A DNA stretch of 64,000 nucleotides, taken from assembly GCA_965203365.1 (NCBI GenBank), contig OZ241878.1, positions 744,001 to 808,000 of the forward strand, written 5' to 3'. The translations under genes were made by a program, and so were the position numbers. Positions within the stretch are counted from its first letter, which is position 1, and each line of letters opens with the position of its first letter. This document shows, piece after piece, positions 21,713-30,435 of the stretch. A model generated the notes under the pieces. That model searched no databases. It was not told the DNA's origin and saw only the letters and a list, made by a program, of their open reading frames with translations. The stretch comes from VYFG01 sp965203365 (GTDB taxonomy: Bacteria; Pseudomonadota; Gammaproteobacteria; Arenicellales; Poriferihabitantaceae).

Positions 21713-22366
21713 ATGCGCAACAATGATACCCTGTCCCACCGTAGCGAGGACTTGGCTGCGGTGCTTCACCGAGACACCTTGCCAACCAATCCCTTTGAGT
21801 TGTTTTCGGATTGGTTTGATCAGACCCTGAATTCCGAGTGGCCAGATGTCAACGGAATGGTCGTTGCGACGGTCGGTGAGAACGGACTACCGAGTCAGCG
21901 GACGGTGTTGATGAAATCGTTTGATGCCGACAGTCTCTATTTCTATACGAATTATCACAGCCGGAAGGCCAGAGCACTGGAACACAACCCCGAAGTCAGC
22001 TGCCTGTTTTTCTGGCCTGTCCTATCCAGACAGGTGGAATTTCAGGGCATCGTCCACAAGGTGGAGCCGGAAAACTCGGCTCAGTATTTTGCCACTCGAC
22101 CACGGAGCAGTCAGGTGGGTGCCTGGGCTTCTCGACAAAGCGAGGAGCTGCCGGACCGGAAAACCCTGGAAGACAGGGTACACAAGATCGAGAAGCGCTT
22201 CGCCGGTGAGAAGGTGCCCTTGCCGGATTTCTGGGGAGGGTATCGTGTCGTACCGGACCGGGTGGAGTTTTGGCAGGGAAGGGCGAGTCGGTTGCATGAC
22301 CGATTTGCCTATACCCGAGACCGGTCCGATGCCTCGAAATGGTCTCTTGTTCGGCTGTATCCCTGA
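21713..22366 (+). CDS. pdxH: Pyridoxamine 5'-phosphate oxidase
   Basis: The 217-residue FMN enzyme oxidises pyridoxine or pyridoxamine 5'-phosphate to pyridoxal phosphate, the last step of vitamin B6 synthesis. Seen motifs are NPFELFSDWFDQ, MVVATVGENGLPSQRTVLMK, FYTNYHSRKARAL (FMN phosphate binding), RPRSSQVGAWASRQSE, and the C-terminal WGGYRVVPDRVEFWQGRASR followed by RLYP. Length and termini match the E. coli enzyme. It is a single gene just upstream of tRNA-Ser. Confidence 0.95.
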   Translation: MRNNDTLSHRSEDLAAVLHRDTLPTNPFELFSDWFDQTLNSEWPDVNGMVVATVGENGLPSQRTVLMKSFDADSLYFYTNYHSRKARALEHNPEVSCLFFWPVLSRQVEFQGIVHKVEPENSAQYFATRPRSSQVGAWASRQSEELPDRKTLEDRVHKIEKRFAGEKVPLPDFWGGYRVVPDRVEFWQGRASRLHDRFAYTRDRSDASKWSLVRLYP

Positions 22367-22621
22367 TCCTGACCCCGACTGGGACTGTCGGGTGGGTGGG
22401 TTTTTGTCTACGGAGACAAGAACATTCATGCCGCATCGAAGAATGTTCAAAGAAAAGTCGGACCTGATGATTGCACCCGGAAGGCGATGGAGTGGGTGGC
22501 ACATTTGCCCGGAGGTGGATGTGGGACCAGCACATATGCATTCGGGTATGTCTTGGTATAATCTTCCCAGCGGACTTTCTGTGGCTTGATGACATGCTGC
22601 AGGGCGGTCCGGATGTCAAGT

Positions 22622-22712
<91 letters not shown>

Positions 22713-22787
22713 TCTTAAGCAAGACTTCCAGCGGGTGGAATATATGGCATGCCCATAGTGGGATAAGGTTCCGAGGACACAGGTATC

Positions 22788-23286
22788 ATGTTGCACCCGA
22801 AATCATTGAAATCGGTCGCTGGTTTGCAGACTCTCGGCTTTGAGGGTTTCGTGCCTGTTTCCCGGTTGCGCCACCGACGCGATGATGTTCCCAATGTGCC
22901 GGGGGTCTACCTGGTCGTGAGCCACCCCGGGTCAACGCCGGCATTCCTGGCCGTGGGGACTGGCGGCCACTTCAAGGGGAAGAACCCGAACGAACCGATC
23001 ATACGGTTGCAGGAGGAGTGGGTCAAAGGGGCGATCATCCTGTACATCGGCCAGACGGAGAGAACCCTGAAAAAACGGATTGATGAACTGATTCGTTTCG
23101 GCCAAGCGGAAGCCATCGGGCATCGGGGGGGGTAGGCTGATCTGGCAGATCGCCCAGTCGGAGCGGTTGGTGTGTGCTTGGAAAGTCGTTCCGGATGAGA
23201 ATCCAGGACGAGTCAAGAAAGCGTTGATTCAAGCCTTCAAGCAAGAGCATGGGGGCAAGCGGCCCTTTGCCAATTTGCAGGACTGA
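22788..23286 (+). pseudogene. GIY-YIG-like nuclease-family protein, frameshifted in a G8 tract
   Basis: The first part (22788-23135) encodes GFEGFVPVSRLRHRRDDVPN, VPGVYLVVS (the GIY-like element), HFKGKNPNEPIIRLQEEWV, ILYIGQTERTLKKRIDELIR (the YIG element and its arginine) and FGQAEAIGHRGG, then stops. The stop lies just after eight consecutive G at 23125-23132. With seven G the frame continues as RLIWQIAQSERLVCAWKVV and ends KRPFANLQD at 23286, the expected C-terminus of this small GIY-YIG protein type. Phase variation, a real mutation or a homopolymer error would all give this. Members are predicted nucleases of unknown role; this one sits just after tRNA-Ser with an SRAP gene downstream. 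Confidence 0.65.
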
Positions 23287-23332
23287 TGTCGACTTGATCT
23301 TCTGATTCCGAACCCCGTTTTCCTCACAACCT

Positions 23333-24083
23333 ATGTGTGGACGATTCACCCAGCAGTTCTCCTGGCGGCAGGCCCAAAATATGTTTGCCCTGGACGGGCC
23401 GGAGATGACCCTGCGTCCGCGCTACAATCTGGCCCCGAGCCAGCTGGCCGCTGTGGTGCGGAACTCCCCCCACGGACGCGAACTGGTCTGGCTGCGTTGG
23501 GGGCTCATCCCCTCGTGGGCCAAGGACCCGCGCATCGGCCACCGACTGATCAATGCCCGCGCCGAGACGGTGGCGGACCAGCCGGCGTTTCGGGATGCTG
23601 ATGCCCGGCGGTGCTGCTTGGTCCCGGCCGAGGGATGCTACGAGTGGCCACGACACGGGTCGGTTCGTCAGCCCTGGTGGATCGCTCGACGTGATGGCCT
23701 GGGCTGGCCTGTGGGAAGCTTGGCGCCTATCGGACGACCGGGCAAGGTGCGGGTCTCTGGCCACATACCGAGTCGGGGAGTGGATCCAAACCTTCACGAT
23801 CCTGACTACCGAAGCTCAGGCCTCGTTGCAGTCGATCCATGCCCGGATGCCGGTGATGCTCTGGCCTGAACAGTATGCGGCCTGGCTGTCGGGGGGCACT
23901 GTCCTCCTCGGCTCCGCTCTTGATATCGATCTCACCAGCCACCCGGTCAGCCCTCGAGTCAATGATCCACGCCACGATGATCCGGCACTCCTGATGCGTG
24001 TGGAACTGATGGGGGCTGAGGACACCGGTCCGGTTTCGGATCAAGCGTGCACGACCGGCATGTCGGACTCGCGGGTGGTATAG
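23333..24083 (+). pseudogene. SRAP-family (YedK/HMCES-like) abasic-site protein, frameshifted
   Basis: SRAP proteins crosslink through Cys2 to abasic sites in ssDNA. The first frame (23333 to about 23698) starts MCGRFTQQFSWRQAQNMF with Cys2, has NLAPSQLAAVVRN, LRWGLIPSWAKDP, LINARAETVADQPAFRDA and EGCYEWPRHG (catalytic Glu region), and reaches RRDG. The family's next block, AWAGLWEAW, then TFTILTTEAQASLQ and IHARMPVMLWPEQYAAWLSG with the catalytic His, lies in another frame that ends at 24083. The two frames meet at ATGG (23694-23697), so loss of bases between short repeats is likely. All catalytic residues survive, but they are split. As sequenced, the product would lack the C-terminal third. 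Confidence 0.75.
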
Positions 24084-24248
24084 GCCGGGGAGGGGTACTG
24101 TTGGCGCATGCCCAAGGCCGGGATGCCCTGGGCCGCTGGGAACACGGCCCCCGTCGAAGGCGGATGCGAAGGGTTTTTCGGATGACCGTGACCGGTGGGC
24201 ACCCCGTCGGGGGCTTCATCCTCCACTGACCGGCCCGGTTGAGGTAAG

Positions 24249-25520
24249 ATGGCCGGTATGATGAACTTGATGCCCTTTCCCAAGCCGCCGCCGGCCGATC
24301 CCCTGCCCCTTGATGTCTGGCTGAAACGGACTGACCGGGCCGAGGCGGGCCGGGAGCCGTTCTTCCGGGGACGCGAGGCGGAATACGGAGTGTACCGGTC
24401 GGCTGTCAGCAGTCTCGGCGAAGGCATCGTGGGAGGTGGGACGATGGTGTTCCAGGGCGCTCCCGGCGCTGGTAAGTCCGCCCTGATGGCCGAATGTCTG
24501 GAGGCGGTGCGACATCACTCGACGCCAGACGATCCCTGGGTGGCCGTGTCTCTGAACCCTGGTTCTCTGCGATTTCCTGATCGGGTGGTCCGGGCCATGA
24601 TGCAAGCCGCCCAGGCGGAGAGTGAACGTCTGCGCGAGCGGGCATTCGGTGCCGTTTCGAAGCGGTTGGGGAACTGGTGGAATCGGGGTCGACAACTCCT
24701 GCGGGAGATCCCGGGTCGGGATGTCTCGGTCGGGGGTGTCTCTTGGAGCCGGAGAGAAAAAGAGATGTCGGTCGAAGGATTGTTCGAGCATGCCCGACCG
24801 GGGTTGTCGGGGTTCCATTTGGTGGTGTGTGTGGATGAGGCGCAGAATATCCCGGTTGATCGCTTGACCCGAGAGGTGCTGGATTGTCTGCATCGGGACG
24901 CCCAGGGGATTCCGCTGGTGGCGGCGTTTTTCGGATTGAGTGACACCCAGGATGTGTTGCGTCAGTGCGGGCTGTCGCGCTTCGCCGACGGACGGGTGGT
25001 GAACCTGGAGCCCTTGCCTGTGGAAGAGGCCGCCGCGGTGATCCGGGCGGCCTTTGATGCCTATGGGTTCACCGGTACCGCCGAGGAACAGGACACCTGG
25101 GTCACCCAGTTGGCGGCGTTGTCCCAAGGCTGGCCGCAGCACCTCAACAGTGTGTCGGTGGCGGCAGGGGAGGTGCTCCAGGCCCACGGGGGATGCATGA
25201 ATTCGGCGGGTCTGGCGGAGGCCATGGCCTTGGCCGAAGAATCCAAGCGGGAGTACTATGCCGGACGGCTGGCGGCCGGGTCTCGGCCGCCCTGGGTCTA
25301 CCGGCAGATGGCGCTGGCGGCTCAGCAGAAGGGGGGCGTGTTGCCCTATGATGATCTCCGGCCGTTTCTGGCGGAAGAAACCCTGGACGAATTCCTGACC
25401 CACGCCCTGCATGCCGGCTTGCTGGCGCCGGTCAAGCAGTTGCCCTACCACTATCGGATTCCGATTCCGTCCTTCGGCGACTATCTGCGGGCCTTGCCGG
25501 TGGAACCGCCAGCGGACTGA
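24249..25520 (+). CDS. AAA+ ATPase of unknown function, paralogue 1
   Basis: The 423-residue product has a Walker A loop GAPGAGKSALMAEC near residue 73 and Walker B LVVCVDEAQN near residue 200, followed by VAAFFGLSDTQDVLRQCGLS (sensor-1 region), a helical lid with QGWPQHLNSV, and the C-terminal YHYRIPIPSFGDYLRALP, which looks like a winged-helix-like end. The N-terminus LDVWLKRTDRAEAGREPFFR, ending in a FFRGREAE motif, precedes the ATPase core. I do not recognise a named family; ORC/TniB-like bacterial ATPases are the nearest architecture. GAGG precedes ATG 24249. A second copy begins at 25771 with shared upstream and downstream flanks. Confidence 0.75.
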   Translation: MAGMMNLMPFPKPPPADPLPLDVWLKRTDRAEAGREPFFRGREAEYGVYRSAVSSLGEGIVGGGTMVFQGAPGAGKSALMAECLEAVRHHSTPDDPWVAVSLNPGSLRFPDRVVRAMMQAAQAESERLRERAFGAVSKRLGNWWNRGRQLLREIPGRDVSVGGVSWSRREKEMSVEGLFEHARPGLSGFHLVVCVDEAQNIPVDRLTREVLDCLHRDAQGIPLVAAFFGLSDTQDVLRQCGLSRFADGRVVNLEPLPVEEAAAVIRAAFDAYGFTGTAEEQDTWVTQLAALSQGWPQHLNSVSVAAGEVLQAHGGCMNSAGLAEAMALAEESKREYYAGRLAAGSRPPWVYRQMALAAQQKGGVLPYDDLRPFLAEETLDEFLTHALHAGLLAPVKQLPYHYRIPIPSFGDYLRALPVEPPAD

Positions 25521-25770
25521 ATCGGATTGTTCCTGCGGCGGTTCGTCGAAGATCTCGATTTCCCGGCGGAGGCTCTCACCGCATTGAACCCAATGAGCCT
25601 TGGGCCAATTTCCGATATCCCGAACCGGGGAGGCCGGAGGGGGGAGTCGCTTGTGGTCGTGCACCTTGGCCCCGTCGAAGGCGGGTACGAAGGGTTTTTC
25701 GGATGACCGTGACCGGTGGGCACCCCGTCGGGGGGCTTCATGCCCCACTGACCGGCTCGGTTAGGGTAAG

Positions 25771-27054
25771 ATGACCGGTATGATGAACTCGGCATCCTTT
25801 CCCAAGCCCCCGCCGATTGATCCTCTGCCCCTCGACGTCTGGCTGAAACGGACCGACCGGGCCGAGGCGGGCCGGGAGCCGTTCTTCCGGGGACGCGAGG
25901 CGGAATACGGAGTGTACCGGTCGGCCGTCAGCAGTCTCGGCGAAGGCATCGTCGGCAGTGGCACGATGATCTTCCAAGGGGCGCCGGGCGCCGGCAAGTC
26001 CGCCCTGATGGCCGAGTGCCGAGAGGCGGTGCGACGCCATTCGACCCCGGAAGCGCCTTGGGTCGCGGTGGAGCTGGACCCGCATTCCCTCCTGTCGCCG
26101 GTTGCGGTCGTTCGGACCTTGGTCCAGGCGGCCAGTACCGAAAGCGGACGGCTCCGGGAACAGGCCTCTGGGCCCTCGGGGATCAAGCGGCTGGAGGCGT
26201 TGCGGGATCTGGGCCGCACCCTGTTTCGCGAACTGTCCGATCGGGGCGGGGGGGCCGGGGGGCTGTCGGGAGGGGGTCGTCGTGAGAGGGCGGACGACAT
26301 CACGGCCAGTTGGGTGTTTCAGGATGTGGCGGCGCTGCTGGAGAGGTTTCGGATCGTGGTGTGTGTGGACGAGGCGCAGAATATGCCGGTGGCCGAGTCC
26401 ACGAAGGGGGTGATGGACTGTCTGCACCGGGACCCGCAGGGGATTCCGCTGGTGGCGGCGTTTTTCGGCTTGAGTGACACCCAGGAGGTGCTGCGCCAGT
26501 GCGGTCTGTCGCGCTTTGCTGGGGGTCGGGTGGTCAATCTGGAACCGCTGGCGCAAGAGGCGGCGGCCGAGGTCTTCCGGGCAGTATTCGATACCTATGA
26601 ATTCAAGGGAACCCCTGAGGAGCGGGACACCTGGGTGATTCGTCTGGCCGAGTTGTCCCAGGGATGGCCCCAGCATATCAACCGGGTGGCGGTGGCGGCG
26701 GCCCGGGTGATACAGGATCATGGCGGCCAGATAGAACGACCTTGGCTGGAGCAGGCACTGGCGCAGGGTCGGGAGCGCAAGGAGGAATATTACGCGGAAC
26801 GGCTGGCGGCGGGCTCCCGGCCTCCTTGGGTGTATCGACAGATGGCGCTGGCGGCTCAGCAGAAGGGGGGCGTGTTGCCCTATGATGATCTCAGACAGTT
26901 TCTGGCGGAAGAAAGCCTGGATGAATTCCTGATCAATGCGCTGCATGCGGGTTTGCTGACACAGCTCAAGCATCTGCCCTATCATTACCGCATTCCCATT
27001 CCGTCTTTCGGCGACTATCTGCGGACCTTGCCGGTGGAACCGCCATCGGACTGA
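25771..27054 (+). CDS. AAA+ ATPase of unknown function, paralogue 2
   Basis: The 427-residue product is strongly similar to the gene just upstream, over the N-terminus (LDVWLKRTDRAEAGREPFFR), Walker A (GAPGAGKSALMAECREAV), Walker B (IVVCVDEAQN), GIPLVAAFFGLSDTQEVLRQ and the C-terminus (YHYRIPIPSFGDYLRTLP). Divergence is concentrated between Walker A and B (about residues 105-190), where this copy has a Gly-rich insert. That middle region could be the specificity part. The upstream about 90 bp and the first about 60 bp downstream are also conserved between copies, so the duplicated unit was larger than the gene. Context is an accessory stretch; function is unknown. Confidence 0.75.
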   Translation: MTGMMNSASFPKPPPIDPLPLDVWLKRTDRAEAGREPFFRGREAEYGVYRSAVSSLGEGIVGSGTMIFQGAPGAGKSALMAECREAVRRHSTPEAPWVAVELDPHSLLSPVAVVRTLVQAASTESGRLREQASGPSGIKRLEALRDLGRTLFRELSDRGGGAGGLSGGGRRERADDITASWVFQDVAALLERFRIVVCVDEAQNMPVAESTKGVMDCLHRDPQGIPLVAAFFGLSDTQEVLRQCGLSRFAGGRVVNLEPLAQEAAAEVFRAVFDTYEFKGTPEERDTWVIRLAELSQGWPQHINRVAVAAARVIQDHGGQIERPWLEQALAQGRERKEEYYAERLAAGSRPPWVYRQMALAAQQKGGVLPYDDLRQFLAEESLDEFLINALHAGLLTQLKHLPYHYRIPIPSFGDYLRTLPVEPPSD

Positions 27055-27109
27055 ACCGAATCGTTTCTGCTGCGGTTCGTCGAAGATCTCGATTTCCCGG
27101 CTGGGCTTC

Positions 27110-27400
27110 TCACCGCATCAAACCCAAACGAGAGCGAACCGGCTGATAGGAACGGATCGAGTGGATCACCACCCCATCGATTACCCGGTCGGCCTCGGGA
27201 CCAAGCGGGATGGGCGGATAGTCCGGGTGGATGGCCAACACGATACCCGCATGCGAGGCCCAGACTGCCTGATTGACGATCCACAGATCGCCGTCGAAGA
27301 TGCTGGCCACCCGGTAGTGGAAGGTAGCGCTCCGGATGACGGATCAGGTGTTCGTTCAGTTCCAGGCCTTCTTCTGGCTGATCAGTGCAGAGTATGTCAT
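27110..27400 (-). pseudogene. Remnant of UmuD/S24-type peptidase lacking the catalytic serine motif
   Basis: On the minus strand a fragment reads LELNEHLIRHPER, then after a one- or two-base frame change FHYRVASIFDGDLWIVNQAV, HAGIVLAIHPDYPPIPLGPE and GVVIHSIRSYQP. This follows the C-terminal half of UmuD-like proteins (LNEHLIRHP, then RVxGDSM..IxDGDLLIVDR, then NPxYPxI and GVVTHVI). The GDSM segment with the catalytic serine is deleted: RVA runs directly into SIFDGD. No start is present. It is an inactive remnant. A few codons of the same gene end also follow ATPase paralogue 1. Confidence 0.5.
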
Positions 27401-27592
27401 GATACCCATCTGGAACCGCTTCAGGAGCGTCTCTTCCGTATGAACCAATTCGTCTACAACGATTGCCGTTGCGGTCGCGAGCCTTATACCGACTTTGAAG
27501 GCCTATCGTATATTCCTCATGGATGGCATGACGGTGCGGTTGTGGATGACAAGCCGAAAAAAGAGCGTAGACCATGATCGTATGATCGACCC

Positions 27593-28312
27593 ATGAAAAC
27601 ATTTGTGATTCATCTTTCCAGCAGCCAATCGAGGCATGCCAACGTGGCTCAATTACTGGCCACACTCCCGCACGCTGAGGTCGTCGATGCGGTGGATGGT
27701 AGGCACTCGCAAGAGGCCTCGCGAATTCCAGTACATTGTGGAGACTTATTTCAGCCAAATTACCCGTTTCCGCTTAATCCGGGAGAAATCGGAGCATTTC
27801 TCAGCCATCGAAAATGTTACCACCGGGTGGTGGAATCCGGGCTGGACTGGGTGCTGATCGTTGAAGATGATCTGAGAGTGGATAACAAGATATTCCGCCA
27901 AGTACTTGATTTGTTGGATGAGTATATGACGCCTGATATGCTGGTCAGAATCCCTGTCAAGGCTGGCGAACGCCCCCTGCGTGTGATTGCCCAGAAAAAC
28001 GACATACAGCTTTTCCTGCCGGAGAATATCGGACTGGTGATGGCGTGTCTCGCCATTGGGGCCCGGGCCGCCAGCAACATTTTGCAAAAAACGACGCAAA
28101 TCGACCGTCCGGTGGACACATTTCTACAAATGCATTGGGTGACCCATCAGCCCGTACATGTCATTTTTCCCAATGGGTGCACTGAAATATCCGATGCCAT
28201 CGGAGGTTCCACAATACATACCAAAAAATCGGGCAACCGACTGTCCAGAGAATGGCATCGGGCCATTTACCGATACCGGATTTCTTGTCGTCCGCAGACC
28301 GTGTCAGGATAG
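27593..28312 (+). CDS. Glycosyltransferase family 25 (LPS-type) protein
   Basis: The 239-residue product begins MKTFVIHLSSSQSRHANVAQ and has the family's GEIGAFLSHRKCYHRVVESG and DWVLIVEDDLRVDN blocks, the latter with the nucleotide-sugar/metal-binding EDD. Such enzymes transfer sugars, often galactose, onto lipooligosaccharide. The C-terminal region after about residue 200 is poorly conserved-looking and basic. It stands alone between two gene remnants in the accessory stretch, so it may have been acquired. Acceptor and sugar are unknown. Confidence 0.8.
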   Translation: MKTFVIHLSSSQSRHANVAQLLATLPHAEVVDAVDGRHSQEASRIPVHCGDLFQPNYPFPLNPGEIGAFLSHRKCYHRVVESGLDWVLIVEDDLRVDNKIFRQVLDLLDEYMTPDMLVRIPVKAGERPLRVIAQKNDIQLFLPENIGLVMACLAIGARAASNILQKTTQIDRPVDTFLQMHWVTHQPVHVIFPNGCTEISDAIGGSTIHTKKSGNRLSREWHRAIYRYRISCRPQTVSG

Positions 28313-28322
28313 CCATCGAAGA

Positions 28323-28640
28323 TCATCCCGGCATGTTCTGGTGTTCTGGAACATGTCGGGTTCGATGTCTCTGCAAAAGCACATCACCGATCTCTGTCCG
28401 TTCTGTGGGTGGGGTTTGAACCTTGTCCATGATACGGACGACTTCAAACGGCCCTTGGAGATCCCATCGGGAGTTGACATGGTCACCCCGATAGCTGGGA
28501 TGCGGGGGGGATGTAGGCACATGGATACAGACCCCCGCATACGGCGCCAGGACACCCCTTACCCTCGTTCTGTGAAAATCGATGGGTACCAACCAAACCG
28601 GGCAACGGACAGTGTTGTCGTTCCAATCGATGCCGTGTCC
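28323..28640 (-). pseudogene. Possible remnant of a DUF3299-type protein
   Basis: Read leftward, a fragment gives GIDWNDNTVRCPVWLVPIDF, HRTRVRGVLAPYAGVCIHVP, then TSPPHPSYRG and PFEVVRIMDKVQ. This resembles the DUF3299 pattern in which a (V)VPLxFDGTRVxEFLLVPYxGACIHVPPPPxNQ stretch is followed by a PVWVxG-type segment. There is no clear start, and the expected PPPPxNQ is altered. The match is from memory of the family pattern, hence the low confidence. Confidence 0.35.
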
Positions 28641-28998
28641 CTGTGGCAGGGAGACTGTTGACCAAGGGGATGACGGTATCTTGTAATACGAGGCTCCGGC
28701 AGAAATGGTCGGAACTTGTCAACTTCCGGCAACAGGCTGCTTCACGCAAGCTCAATGAATTTCTCCGCCTGGAGTCACTGGCGACCCCAAGCGGTTGCCC
28801 GCATTCATGAGATGGATTCCACCATACCGTGAGAGGGGCGGGCCACGCTACCCGAGGGGTACAGGATGACCCCAGCCAATGGGGGTTCGTGAGAACCGTT
28901 CTGGGCACACCAGTTCAATCACTGTGGGCCCTGGTGTATGTTTGCACAACATGGTCGAAGTTCTCCACTCCCCTCAACCGGACACCTCGAACAGAGCA
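28641..28998. other. Gap between accessory stretch and gatB
   Basis: No convincing gene on either strand. Part may be the degraded N-terminus of the minus-strand remnant to the left. No terminator for gatCAB could be called. Confidence 0.35.
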
Positions 28999-30435
28999 TC
29001 AGGCTTCGAGTTTTATTCGCAGAATCTCGTTGGTCTGTTTCGGGTCGACCTTGCCTTGGGTTTTTTTCATGATCTGTCCCACCAGATACCCCATCACTTT
29101 CTGATTGCCCTGGCGATACTGCTGCACCTGATCGGGACAGGAGGCCAGGACTTCATCTACCAGTGATTCAATGGTTCCAGAGTCTGTAATTTGTTTGAGT
29201 CCTCGGGAGGCAATGATGGTGTCGGCATTCCCCATCCCATTCCACATGGCCTGAAACACTTCCTTGGCCATCTTGCCGGAAATGGTGTGGTCGACCATCC
29301 GGTTCAGTAGTTCGGCCAAGGCACTGCTCGATACCCTGGACTCTTCGATGGAAAGATCAGATTGGTTCAATGCCGCCCCCAGTTCCCCGATCACCCAATG
29401 GCAGATCATCCGGGGAGGCATGTTGGAGGCCTTCACGACCGCCTCGAAATAATCCGCCAGTGCCCGTTCGTTGGTCAGCTGCATGGCATCGGCCGGCGTC
29501 AGATCGAACTGGTCGATAAAGCGATGGCGCCGACCTTGCGGCAATTCGGGTAGCCCATCGCGCACTTCGGCCAGGAAATCGTCGTCAAGCACCATCGGTG
29601 GCAGGTCCGGGTCGGGAAAATAGCGATAGTCGTGGGATGCTTCCTTGGAACGCATGGACCGGGTTTCGTCTCGGTCGGCGTCGTACAATCGGGTTTCCTG
29701 AAGAACGGTCCCACCCTCTTCAAGCAGTTCAATCTGGCGATTGACCTCAAAGAGAATGGCTTTTTCCACAAATCGGAACGAGTTGATATTTTTCAGTTCC
29801 GTCCGGGTCCCGAGCTTTTCCGCTCCCTGAGGGCGGACGGAGACATTGGCATCACAGCGAAAGGACCCTTCCTGCATGTTGCCATCAGAGATGCCCAGAT
29901 AACGTACCAAGGCGTGCAGCTGTTTCAGATAGGCCACAGCTTCAGCGGCGGAGCGTATGTCCGGTTCGGAAACGATTTCCAGGAGCGGTGTGCCAGCACG
30001 ATTCAGATCAATGCCGGAAAACTCGGGAAACAGGTCGTGCAGGGACTTGCCCGCATCTTCCTCAAGATGAGCCCGGGTAATCCCGATCATCTTGGAGCGA
30101 TTCTTCACCAGAATTTCCAACGATCCCCGGCCCACGATGGGTGCCTCGAATTGACTGATCTGATAGCCCTTCGGCAAGTCCGGATAAAAATAGTTCTTGC
30201 GCGCGAAGATCGATACCCGGTTGATTTCGGCGTTGATGGCCAGGCCGAACCGGACCGCCAGTTTGGCGGCTTCTCGATTCATCACCGGAAGCACGCCGGG
30301 CAGGGCGATGCTGAATTCGCATGCTTGGGTGTTGGGTTCTGCCCCGTAGGCCGTCGATGCACCTGAAAAGATCTTGCTGCCAGTCTGCAGTTGTACATGG
30401 ACTTCCAGCCCGATGACCGTTTCCCATTCCATCAT
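28999..30435 (-). CDS. gatB: Asp-tRNA(Asn)/Glu-tRNA(Gln) amidotransferase subunit B
   Basis: GatB binds the misacylated tRNA and activates its side-chain carboxylate in the GatCAB complex. The 478-residue protein starts MEWETVIGLEVHVQLQTGSK and contains FSGASTAYGAEPNTQACEF, RKNYFYPDLPKGYQISQFEA, LEEDAGKSLHD, DLNRAGTPLLEIVSEPD and FRCDANVSVRP, with a helical YqeY-like tail (GYLVGQIMKKTQGKVDPKQT). The start ATG at 30435 overlaps the gatA stop in an ATGA arrangement; an earlier ATG at 30441 is also in frame. It is the last gene of the gatCAB operon. Its presence implies indirect Gln- and/or Asn-tRNA synthesis. Confidence 0.96.
   Translation of the reverse strand: MMEWETVIGLEVHVQLQTGSKIFSGASTAYGAEPNTQACEFSIALPGVLPVMNREAAKLAVRFGLAINAEINRVSIFARKNYFYPDLPKGYQISQFEAPIVGRGSLEILVKNRSKMIGITRAHLEEDAGKSLHDLFPEFSGIDLNRAGTPLLEIVSEPDIRSAAEAVAYLKQLHALVRYLGISDGNMQEGSFRCDANVSVRPQGAEKLGTRTELKNINSFRFVEKAILFEVNRQIELLEEGGTVLQETRLYDADRDETRSMRSKEASHDYRYFPDPDLPPMVLDDDFLAEVRDGLPELPQGRRHRFIDQFDLTPADAMQLTNERALADYFEAVVKASNMPPRMICHWVIGELGAALNQSDLSIEESRVSSSALAELLNRMVDHTISGKMAKEVFQAMWNGMGNADTIIASRGLKQITDSGTIESLVDEVLASCPDQVQQYRQGNQKVMGYLVGQIMKKTQGKVDPKQTNEILRIKLEA

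Larger units (their letters stand above)
24150..27130. repeat. Tandem duplication of ATPase gene with its flanks
   Basis: Unit 1 (about 24150-25610) and unit 2 (about 25675-27125) share an upstream block containing GGGTTTTTCGGATGACCGTG and GGTGGGCACCCCGTCGGGGG, the ATPase gene, and a downstream block containing GTTCGTCGAAGATCTCGATT. The units have since diverged inside the coding region. Confidence 0.7.

Noticed and set aside
24216..26985. Long minus-strand frames (510 and 415 codons) opposite the two ATPase genes
   Set aside because: They are antisense shadows of GC-rich codons, lack recognisable motifs, and overlap well-supported ATPases entirely.
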